From: a virus
Strand: one strand, 5' to 3'
Length of the DNA: 23,480 bases
IMG/VR virus record: IMGVR_UViG_3300027805_000089
Coordinates: 1-23,480 of that record
Under the pieces are notes generated by a model. It was not told where the DNA came from and ran no database searches. It saw only the letters and a program-made list of their open reading frames with translations. Below are positions 6,091 through 12,025 of the stretch, piece after piece. Within the stretch, counting starts at the first letter, position 1. Each line of letters begins with the position of its first letter. The translations under genes were made by a program, and so were the position numbers.

Positions 6091-6472
6091 AGAGAAAACA
6101 AGGAATAACGGAGAGTGGACCGAAAGTAGATTTCATTCCTTTGTCAAAGGAGGACTACGAAGTATCAGTCAGAGATGGCCTCCAAAATATCGGGTACTTA
6201 GCCGCGCAAAAGTTGGTAGCAGGGTCAATCCAGAGTCAGGAAGAGTTGCTACATTCTATAAGTGTGCAAATTGCCAGAACGAGTTCACACTTAAGAATGT
6301 TGAAGTCAATCACATCCAACCTGTAATCCCAATTACTGGCTTTGACAGTTGGGATGAGACAATTAACCGACTATTCTGTGAAGAAGACGGTCTAGAGGTA
6401 TTGTGTAAGCCATGTCACAAATCTCTTACAAAACAAGAAAACGAACAAAGGAAATTTAATGAACGACGATAA
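6083..6472 (+). CDS. HNH endonuclease (replication-module type)
   Basis: A 129-residue nuclease. The N-terminal half is basic (RWPPKYRVLSRAKVG). The HNH fold follows: C61-x2-C64, VEVNHIQPV with H77, FDSWDETINRLFCEEDGLEVLCKPCHKSLTKQE with C108-x2-C111 and H112. This pattern is familiar from HNH proteins built into the replication operons of T7-like aquatic phages. Unlike the 4752 gene it has neighbour-like base use, tight overlaps on both sides and no N-terminal zinc ribbon, so it is probably a resident nuclease and not a mobile one. It might do the job of T7 endonuclease I (branched-DNA resolution or host DNA breakdown), which is not seen in this window. That assignment is inference. Confidence 0.85.
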   Translation: MPKEKTRNNGEWTESRFHSFVKGGLRSISQRWPPKYRVLSRAKVGSRVNPESGRVATFYKCANCQNEFTLKNVEVNHIQPVIPITGFDSWDETINRLFCEEDGLEVLCKPCHKSLTKQENEQRKFNERR

Positions 6473-6713
6473 TTACAAAGGTTTTTCTCTATTCAACGAT
6501 ATTGAAGATGTAGCTCTTCGTACTCGTAATCGTAGCGTAGTGTTAGCAAACATTGCTGAAGACTATTGCAACAAGGAACGTCGTATTAGTCCTAAAGGGG
6601 CTTCTCTAATCCTAGGTTATTTTACACAAGTACCGCTAGATGAGCGTCATATTGTCAAGAATGCCTTTGCAGAGCAAATGAAACAACGGGGGTTCCATCT
6701 TGTCGCAGCTTAA
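6459..6713 (+). CDS. Small conserved-looking phage protein of unknown function
   Basis: An 84-residue protein whose ATG overlaps the end of the HNH gene by 14 nt, with AAAGGAAA just upstream (6447-6454). The core reads RSVVLANIAEDYCNKERRISP and then KGASLILGYFTQVPLDERHIV. I have the impression of having seen similar strings in other phage replication modules, but I cannot name a family. It is probably all-helical and cytoplasmic, with no cysteine pairs or membrane segment. Confidence 0.65.
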   Translation: MNDDNYKGFSLFNDIEDVALRTRNRSVVLANIAEDYCNKERRISPKGASLILGYFTQVPLDERHIVKNAFAEQMKQRGFHLVAA

Positions 6714-7032
6714 TTCAGGAACTAAATATGACCAAGATAAAGCACCTGTTGCTCTTGTTGATCCAGACTTTATTGAAGAGGTTGCTCGTGTTCTGGGGTT
6801 TGGTGCTGCTAAGTACGCTGCTGATAATTGGCGCAACGGTATTAGTTATCGTCGCCTTATCTCTGCCGCTTATCGACATCTTGGCGCCATCAATCGTGGT
6901 GAAGATACAGACCTAGAATCGGGACTTCCTCATACAGGTCATTTAGCCTGTTGTGTGATGTTCTTGGATTGGATGCAAAAGAATCGTCCTGATCTTGATG
7001 ATCGTTGGTATCCTAAAGATGAAAGTAAGTGA
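6700..7032 (+). CDS. DUF5664-type dATP/dGTP pyrophosphohydrolase-like protein
   Basis: A 110-residue protein with the pattern of the family once called DUF5664 (now described as dATP/dGTP diphosphohydrolase N-terminal). The matching parts are GTKYDQDKAPVALVDPDFIEEVARVLGFGAAKYAADNW, NGISYRRLISAAYRHLGAINRGEDTDLESGLPHTGHLACCVMFL. These all-helical proteins are related to MazG nucleotide pyrophosphohydrolases and would trim specific (d)NTPs. The start is TTG at 6700, preceded by GGGGG (6688-6692), and overlaps the previous gene by 14 nt. No ATG exists in the first part of the frame. It lies directly before ThyX in the nucleotide-metabolism block. The exact substrate cannot be read from the sequence. 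Confidence 0.75.
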   Translation: MSQLNSGTKYDQDKAPVALVDPDFIEEVARVLGFGAAKYAADNWRNGISYRRLISAAYRHLGAINRGEDTDLESGLPHTGHLACCVMFLDWMQKNRPDLDDRWYPKDESK

Positions 7033-7711
7033 TATTGAAGTAACTTACCTTGGTGGCTACGGCAGTGATCTTACTGTAGTAAATGCTGCTAGGGTGAGTT
7101 TTCATAAAGAATCTTCGTTTGCCTGGGATGAACAGTATCAAGAATATAGAGAAGGTGTTTTAAAAGATGGAGATGTTAAACTCATCAACTATCTCGCTAA
7201 ACATAAGCACTTCTCTCCATTCAATCACGCATTCCTCTCCTTTCGTGTGAAGGCTCCTATCTTCGTTGCTCGTCAGCTTGTTAAACACAAGTTCATGCCG
7301 TGGAACGAAGTGAGTAGACGTTATGTGGATGAAGAACCTGAATTCTATGTCCATAAACATCAATGGAGACTTAGAGCTGAGAATGTAAAACAAGGTAGTT
7401 CCGATGGATTTGTAGATGCTGATACGTCAGTGTATGTTCAATCTGATATTGAACAATCAACAGAAGTAGCACTCTCTACATATAAATTCCTATTAAGTCA
7501 GAATGTTGCACCTGAACAGGCTCGTATGGTGCTTCCGCAGAATACTATGACTGAATGGATTTGGTCTGGAACTCTTGGTGCTTTCCTTGATATGCTGGTC
7601 TTAAGACTAGACCTTCACACACAACACGAAAGTCGTATCGTAGCTCAGAAAATTGCTAAGGTAGTTGAAGAGCTTTTCCCTATATCCTATACAGCAAGGA
7701 TTAAAGTTTGA
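7019..7711 (+). CDS. thyX: Flavin-dependent thymidylate synthase ThyX
   Basis: Makes dTMP from dUMP using FAD and NADPH with methylene-tetrahydrofolate. The family signature RHRx7S appears as KHKFMPWNEVS (K89, H90, K91, S99) followed by RRY. APEQARMVLPQNTMTEWIWSG (R169) and LRLDLHTQHESR hold the remaining dUMP and FAD contacts. I chose ATG 7019 (MKVSDIEVTYLG), giving 230 residues. The frame is open eight codons further upstream, but that stretch lies in the previous gene and has no better ribosome site. The KHK in place of RHR is a conservative variant. The gene overlaps DUF5664 by 14 nt, and its TGA overlaps the TTG start of the next gene (TTGA). Confidence 0.95.
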   Translation: MKVSDIEVTYLGGYGSDLTVVNAARVSFHKESSFAWDEQYQEYREGVLKDGDVKLINYLAKHKHFSPFNHAFLSFRVKAPIFVARQLVKHKFMPWNEVSRRYVDEEPEFYVHKHQWRLRAENVKQGSSDGFVDADTSVYVQSDIEQSTEVALSTYKFLLSQNVAPEQARMVLPQNTMTEWIWSGTLGAFLDMLVLRLDLHTQHESRIVAQKIAKVVEELFPISYTARIKV

Positions 7712-8049
7712 AAGTCATCATTGCCGGAAGCCGTAGTATAGAAGATTACAACATTGTCAGTCAAATCATCAACGATTATGAAGATGAAATTACTGAAGTT
7801 GTTTCTGGTACGGCTAAGGGTGTAGATAGGTTTGGTGAAATGTGGGCAAAAGCTCGTAACATACCTATAAAACAATTTCCTGCAGATTGGGACAGCAACG
7901 GTAGAGGTGCTGGTTACATTCGTAATCGACAAATGGCTAAATATGCTGACGCACTGATTGCAATTCATGACGGTGTCTCCCGAGGTACTAAAAACATGAT
8001 TGAAGAAATGCAAAAACTTAACAAGAAAGTTGTGGTTATTAAAGTATGA
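7708..8049 (+). CDS. SLOG-domain protein (DUF2493/YspA-like)
   Basis: A 113-residue Rossmann-like protein: MKVIIAGSRSIEDY (glycine-rich first loop), EVVSGTAKGVDRFGEMWAKARNIPIKQFPADW, then GAGYIRNRQMAKYADALIAIHDGVSRGTKNMI. This is the SLOG pattern of DUF2493 proteins, thought to bind nucleotides or nucleotide-derived ligands. The start is TTG 7708 overlapping the ThyX TGA, with AAGGA at 7697-7701. The stop overlaps the next ATG (ATGA). In this operon it could sense or process a nucleotide, but no activity can be claimed from sequence. The assignment to the superfamily is firm; the function is not. Confidence 0.85.
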   Translation: MKVIIAGSRSIEDYNIVSQIINDYEDEITEVVSGTAKGVDRFGEMWAKARNIPIKQFPADWDSNGRGAGYIRNRQMAKYADALIAIHDGVSRGTKNMIEEMQKLNKKVVVIKV

Positions 8050-8807
8050 AAATTCTCGTAATTCCTGATATGCAAGTCAAGCCGGGTGTTGATCTGGCTT
8101 ATGTAGACAAAATTGGTCAATACATCATCGACAAGCAACCTGATGTGGTCGTGAACCTTGGTGACATGGCTGACATGCCTAGTTTGTCTTCCTATGACGT
8201 AGGTAAGAAATCCTTCGAAGGTCGTCGATATGTCAACGATGTTCGAAGTGTGATTGAAGCACAAGAGGTGTTATTTGCTCCTCTGACTGCCCTTCAATTC
8301 CAACAAGCTCGTAACAAGAAGAAGATTTACAATCCTCGTACTGTTATGCTGATTGGTAATCATGAAAATCGCATTAATCGTGCGGTGAATAGTGATCCGA
8401 AACTAGAAGGTATGCTGAAGGTTGAAGACCTGAAGTACAACTCGTTCTGGGATGAAGTGTATGACTTCCTGGATGTAGTGGTAATTGAAGGTGTTGCTTT
8501 CAGTCACTACTTCGTCACTGGTGTTGCTGGTCGTCCTGCTTCCACTGCTGCTGCTCAGTTCCGTAAGACGAATATGAGCTGTATCTCTGGTCATCAACAA
8601 GGCTTACAGATTCACACTGGTGGTCGTGCTGATGGTAAACGTCTCACTTCCATTATCGCTGGTAGTTGCTATGAGCATGATGAAGACTATCTTGGCGCTC
8701 AAGGTAATAAGCACTGGCGTGGCATCCTGATGCTTCACGAAGTGAATGATGGCCAGTTCGATCTGATGCCTGTCTCGCTGGACTATCTGAATAAGAAGTA
8801 CGCATAA
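8046..8807 (+). CDS. Calcineurin-like metallophosphoesterase
   Basis: A 253-residue phosphoesterase. The metal-binding motifs are in order but altered. IPDMQ has D8 and Q10 where DxH is usual. NLGDMAD has D40. LIGNHEN has N105-H106-E107. FSHYF has H154. SGHQQG has H183 with Gln185 where GHxH is usual. The two His-to-Gln changes suggest a modified metal site; similar PDMQ starts are, to my memory, common in phage members. The substrate may be a phosphomonoester, cyclic nucleotide or nucleic acid end. It is coupled on both sides (ATGA at the start, TAATG at the end) inside the nucleotide-metabolism block. Confidence 0.88.
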   Translation: MKILVIPDMQVKPGVDLAYVDKIGQYIIDKQPDVVVNLGDMADMPSLSSYDVGKKSFEGRRYVNDVRSVIEAQEVLFAPLTALQFQQARNKKKIYNPRTVMLIGNHENRINRAVNSDPKLEGMLKVEDLKYNSFWDEVYDFLDVVVIEGVAFSHYFVTGVAGRPASTAAAQFRKTNMSCISGHQQGLQIHTGGRADGKRLTSIIAGSCYEHDEDYLGAQGNKHWRGILMLHEVNDGQFDLMPVSLDYLNKKYA

Positions 8808-9130
8808 TGAGTGAAGGTTTTACTCTTAATCAATACCAAGCGGAGGCAATGAGCTTCCGTTTGGAATCGGCTACTGAAATGTATGCGTTGACAGGTCTAG
8901 TAGGTGAAGTTGGTGAGCTATTTAGCCTACTGGCTAAAAGTGTACGAGATGGTCAACCTGTTGACTTTGATCTGCTGGTTAAAAAAGAACTGGGTGATAT
9001 TCTATGGTTTGTTGCAGCAATTGCAGCAGATGCAGGATACACCTTAGAAGATATTGCGGAAAACAATATCGCCAAACTTACTAAACGTAAGAAAGACAAC
9101 ACTATCCAAGGTAGTGGTGATAATCGATAA
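8807..9130 (+). CDS. MazG-like nucleotide pyrophosphohydrolase
   Basis: A 107-residue single-domain MazG-family protein. The Mg-binding pairs are visible: E34xxE37 in LTGLVGEVGELFSLL and E61xxD64 in KKELGDILWFVAAIA. The tail DIAENNIAKLTKRK is also typical, but the family's usual final RhGDG-like strand is short here (TIQGSGDNR). It would hydrolyse (d)NTPs or related nucleotides to monophosphates, either to clear unwanted nucleotides or to feed ThyX and NrdJ; phage MazG has also been linked to host (p)ppGpp. The start overlaps the phosphoesterase TAA. It is a second, different MazG-superfamily-like enzyme besides the 6700 gene. Confidence 0.88.
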   Translation: MSEGFTLNQYQAEAMSFRLESATEMYALTGLVGEVGELFSLLAKSVRDGQPVDFDLLVKKELGDILWFVAAIAADAGYTLEDIAENNIAKLTKRKKDNTIQGSGDNR

Positions 9131-9148
9131 TAATAAGAAAGGAACTAA

Positions 9149-11122
9149 ATGACTGAACAAAGCCTTCGTAGTAAACTCCTCGCACGTCGTACATACAATC
9201 GTCCACTTGACGATCAAGGTAAACGATTTGAGACGTGGGAACAAACTATTGATCGTGTAATCGGCCATCAAAAATGGCTATGGGAACGTGCAAAAGGAAA
9301 AGGGCTTAATGCCGATGAACATCGAGAACTTAGCGAACTCCGCTCGCTCATGCTGGACCGTAAAGTCCTTATGTCTGGCCGAACCCTCTGGCTCGGTGGT
9401 ACTGAGGTCGCCCAACGACGGGAAGCTTCTCAGTTTAACTGCTCCTTTACCAACGCTGAAACAGTTTATGACATTGTTGATATCCTCTGGCTGCTTATGC
9501 AAGGATGCGGTGTTGGATTCAAACCTGTTGTCGGACAACTCACCGGCTTCAAACGACGAATTGAAGAAGTTGAAATCATCCGATCTACCCGTACCACCAA
9601 GGGTGGACGAGAAACAAACCTTGAATCCTATGATCCCGAAACTAATGTCTGGACTATCTCGATTGGAGATTCCGCAGAAGCCTGGAGTAAATCAATCGGT
9701 AAACTGGTCGCTCATAAATTCCCCGCCCGTAAGCTTGTACTCGATTTCTCCGAGATTCGTCCCGCAGGTGAAAGATTAAAAGGTTATGGCTGGATTAGTT
9801 CTGGTGATGCGTCTCTTGTTACTGCTTATACTGCAATTGTTGAGCTTCTCAATAAACGTACTGATTCACTGCTTACACGCATTGATATCCTTGATCTTGT
9901 TAACTGGTTGGGTACTGTCCTATCCTCTCGAAGGAGTGCTGAAATTGCTCTATTCGAGTATGGAGAAGCTGAATGGGAAGAATTCGCAGTAGCAAAGAAA
10001 GATTATTGGATTGATAATGTACAACGTGCTCAATCAAATAACAGCCTTGTGTTTAAGCAAAAGCCGACTCGTGAGGAATTGGCTCACATCTTTAAACTCA
10101 TGGTTGACAGTGGAGGTAGCGAACCTGGTTTCATCAACGGGCAAGTCGCTGCTAAACGAGCCCCGTGGTTCAAAGGAGTCAATCCCTGTGCAGAGATTCT
10201 CCTCGGAAATAAGTCCTTCTGTAATTTATCCGAAGTGGACGTCGCAAAATTCCGAGGTGATTCGTCTGGACTTCGTAGAGCATTGCACATCGCAGCAAGA
10301 GCTAATTACCGTCAGACTTGTGTTAACCTCCTTGACGGAATTCTGCAAGAGGCATGGCATCTCAATAATGAGTTTCTACGACTATGTGGGGTGGGCCTCA
10401 CTGGAATTGTTAGGCGACCGGACTTATCGGTGTACGATTACGCTGAGTTGCAACGAACAGCAACAGCAGCAGCTTATGGAATGGCTGATGAACTCGGGAC
10501 GCCCCGTCCGAAGAATGTCACTACAGTCAAACCATCTGGCACACTGAGTAAAATCATGGACACTACTGAGGGTGTTCACAAACCGCTAGGTAAGTATGTA
10601 TTTAACAATGTCAATTTTGGCAAGCATGATCCTCTTGTCCCCCTATGTCGTGCTGCTGGCTATAAGGTGGTTGACAATCCCCTTGATCCAGATGCTGTTC
10701 TCATCACGTTCCCGGTAAAATGGGAAGACGTTCCGTTCGACAATTGGAATGGAATGGAGGTGAATCTTGAGAGTGCAGTGAGTCAATTGGAACGTTATAA
10801 GATGCTGATGAACAGTTGGTGTCAACAGAATGTGTCTGCTACTATTAGTTATTCTGCTGACGAAGTGGAAGATATTGTGGAATGGCTCCTGGAGAATTGG
10901 GATGACTACGTAGGTGTGTCGTTCCTGTTCCGTACTGATCCTACGAAAACTGCCAAAGACCTTGGCTATCTCTATCTTCCTCAAGAGGTTGTGAGCAAGC
11001 AAACATACGACGAGTATGTTGCCCATCTGCTTCCTATTGATCTAGATAAGACCAATGACATTGACGCTGATCTTGATATGAGTGCAGAAGCTTGTATCGG
11101 AGGTGTCTGTCCGGTTCGTTAA
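9149..11122 (+). CDS. nrdJ: Class II (adenosylcobalamin-dependent) ribonucleotide reductase
   Basis: A 657-residue monomeric reductase of the Lactobacillus RTPR type. FNCSF holds C98 (the C119 equivalent). NPCAEILLGNKSFCNL holds radical C347, E349 and C358 (C408, E410 and C419 equivalents). The C-terminus ACIGGVCPVR holds the C-x4-C redox pair C649/C654 (C731/C736 equivalents). It reduces ribonucleotides to deoxyribonucleotides using B12 from the host or medium, needs no oxygen, and has no small subunit. MSGRTLWLGG, GCGVGFKP and TVKPSGTLSK are further family blocks. It is shorter than RTPR (739). AAAGGA (9137-9142) lies 6 nt before the ATG. It is the last gene of the + strand operon. Confidence 0.95.
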   Translation: MTEQSLRSKLLARRTYNRPLDDQGKRFETWEQTIDRVIGHQKWLWERAKGKGLNADEHRELSELRSLMLDRKVLMSGRTLWLGGTEVAQRREASQFNCSFTNAETVYDIVDILWLLMQGCGVGFKPVVGQLTGFKRRIEEVEIIRSTRTTKGGRETNLESYDPETNVWTISIGDSAEAWSKSIGKLVAHKFPARKLVLDFSEIRPAGERLKGYGWISSGDASLVTAYTAIVELLNKRTDSLLTRIDILDLVNWLGTVLSSRRSAEIALFEYGEAEWEEFAVAKKDYWIDNVQRAQSNNSLVFKQKPTREELAHIFKLMVDSGGSEPGFINGQVAAKRAPWFKGVNPCAEILLGNKSFCNLSEVDVAKFRGDSSGLRRALHIAARANYRQTCVNLLDGILQEAWHLNNEFLRLCGVGLTGIVRRPDLSVYDYAELQRTATAAAYGMADELGTPRPKNVTTVKPSGTLSKIMDTTEGVHKPLGKYVFNNVNFGKHDPLVPLCRAAGYKVVDNPLDPDAVLITFPVKWEDVPFDNWNGMEVNLESAVSQLERYKMLMNSWCQQNVSATISYSADEVEDIVEWLLENWDDYVGVSFLFRTDPTKTAKDLGYLYLPQEVVSKQTYDEYVAHLLPIDLDKTNDIDADLDMSAEACIGGVCPVR

Positions 11123-11126
11123 GGCA

Positions 11127-11163
11127 ATAAAAAAAGCCCCTAGGGATTTCTCTCTAGGGGCTT
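11127..11163 (-). terminator. Intrinsic terminator for the - strand structural operon
   Basis: The arms AAGCCCCTAG (11134-11143) and CTAGGGGCTT (11154-11163) form a 10-bp GC-rich stem with a 10-nt loop. Read on the - strand the stem is followed by seven T and then ATT, a textbook Rho-independent terminator placed 12 nt after the last - strand gene. On the + strand only CTTAATC follows, so + transcripts from nrdJ would be stopped less well, if at all. Confidence 0.9.
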
Positions 11164-11175
11164 AATCTGGTAAGT

Positions 11176-11304
11176 TTACTTACTCTTTTTCTTTTTCTTC
11201 GAGGCTGCTTTCTGCTTGGCTTCGACAGCATAGTAAACGTCTTTGCCTTTCTTGGCACCGTACCGTTTCTTCATGTCCTTCATCATAGACTGATTGACAG
11301 GCAT
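11176..11304 (-). CDS. Small basic protein, last gene of structural operon
   Basis: A 42-residue protein reading MPVNQSMMKDMKKRYGAKKG, KDVYYAVEAKQ and then a Lys-rich tail (KKKKKSK). AGAGGAAG lies 5-12 nt upstream on the - strand, and the start is 1 nt from the stop of the preceding gene. The pattern of KxxYGxxKGxxVYYAxE is one I recall from tiny proteins in the structural operons of many phages. Its function is unknown. The tail of 7 Lys in 9 residues suggests nucleic-acid contact. It ends just before the terminator. Confidence 0.7.
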   Translation of the reverse strand: MPVNQSMMKDMKKRYGAKKGKDVYYAVEAKQKAASKKKKKSK

Positions 11305-11305
11305 A

Positions 11306-11581
11306 CTACTTCCTCTTTTTTCGTGGATCGTGTTGATTCAATGCACGATTCTTACTCTTAGACATTACGCTGAGGTTCTTGGCACTCTTGTCCGAGGTGT
11401 TGTGGTTACGATGATCAACATCTTTACCATCCCCTTTTCGTACATGCCCCTTACGCTCCATTATCGCCCGTGCATGATTACGTTCAGCACGACGCTTCTT
11501 CTGCTCAGGCTGAGAATTATACTTTCGCTGACGAATCGAATCAGCCTTAGCGTTCTTTTTAAATTCACCCTTCTTTGCCAT
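11306..11581 (-). CDS. Small basic HNH-like protein
   Basis: A 91-residue, very basic protein. The C-terminal half has GDGKDVDHRNHNTSDKSAKNLSVMSKSKNRA, which matches the DH..(N)..NLxxxSxxxNR core of HNH-fold proteins, and the N-terminal half has KYNSQPEQKKRRAERNHARAIMERKG. No CxxC zinc pairs are present. Such small proteins are frequent in phage structural operons and may be minimal HNH nucleases or DNA-binding relics; activity cannot be decided here. The ATG overlaps the stop of the previous gene (TAATG on the - strand). An HNH of this kind near packaging or structural genes might aid DNA packaging, by inference. Confidence 0.75.
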   Translation of the reverse strand: MAKKGEFKKNAKADSIRQRKYNSQPEQKKRRAERNHARAIMERKGHVRKGDGKDVDHRNHNTSDKSAKNLSVMSKSKNRALNQHDPRKKRK

Positions 11582-12024
11582 TATTTTCCTAGTGCTTGTG
11601 CTAGTGCTTCCTCAAGTGCTTTGCGAGCCACTGCGTGAGGAGCTTTCTTGATTTCGTCTCGTAGTTCAGCGATATACTTAGGACTCTTCATATACGCTTG
11701 TCTAGCAGCTTCTTCTTGTGGAGTGAACTTCACTGCTTCTCTCATACTCTTTTCAGTAGGATAGTGAGCCTGGAATGGTTCTTTAGGTGTAGATTCCTGT
11801 GTAGGCTCTTTAGAAGGCTTTGGAGCTTGTTTTTCAGCTTCCCTAGCAATCACCCCCCAGTCCATCAACCAGGGCTTTACAGCGCGTTTAATCGTCTCCA
11901 CAACTCCAGTTGGTTGCTTAGGAGAAGCTTCAGGGATTTCAGTCCCCGAAGCCTTAGCAACTTCTTGCCATCCTAATTTCCAAGGAGCATTAGGATCATC
12001 TGCTGGCTTTTGCTCTTCAGCCAT
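11581..12024 (-). CDS. Hypothetical structural-operon protein, Pro/Lys/Glu-rich
   Basis: A 147-residue protein. I chose ATG 12024 (MAEEQKPADDPNAPWKLGWQ), 1 nt after the stop of the 596-aa gene and behind GGTGGAGTGAG. A longer frame to 12192 would run 56 codons into that gene and is unlikely. The N-terminal part has PWKLGWQEVAKASG and VKPWLMDWGVIARE. The middle is Pro/Lys/Glu-rich and probably disordered (QAPKPSKEPTQESTPKEP), and the C-terminal 45 residues are helical (KSPKYIAELRDEIKKAPHAV). No family is recognised. It may be a minor virion protein by position. Confidence 0.65.
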   Translation of the reverse strand: MAEEQKPADDPNAPWKLGWQEVAKASGTEIPEASPKQPTGVVETIKRAVKPWLMDWGVIAREAEKQAPKPSKEPTQESTPKEPFQAHYPTEKSMREAVKFTPQEEAARQAYMKSPKYIAELRDEIKKAPHAVARKALEEALAQALGK

Positions 12025-12025
12025 C

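Noticed and set aside
6083-6472. Second HNH gene as another mobile homing element
   Set aside because: It does not interrupt a recognisable gene, has neighbour-like base use and coupled overlaps on both sides, and belongs to a type common in phage replication modules.
6700-7032. Evidence for a 2-aminoadenine (Z) genome from the MazZ-like gene
   Set aside because: No PurZ- or DatZ-like gene is in the window, and the DUF5664 family also occurs in ordinary phages; nothing here shows base replacement.
9278-10547. Several open frames of 68-178 codons overlapping nrdJ
   Set aside because: nrdJ has all its catalytic motifs in one frame; the others are Ser/Leu-rich shadow translations without start signals.
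11134-11163. Bidirectional terminator
   Set aside because: Only the - strand has a U-tract after the stem; the + strand is followed by CTTAATC.
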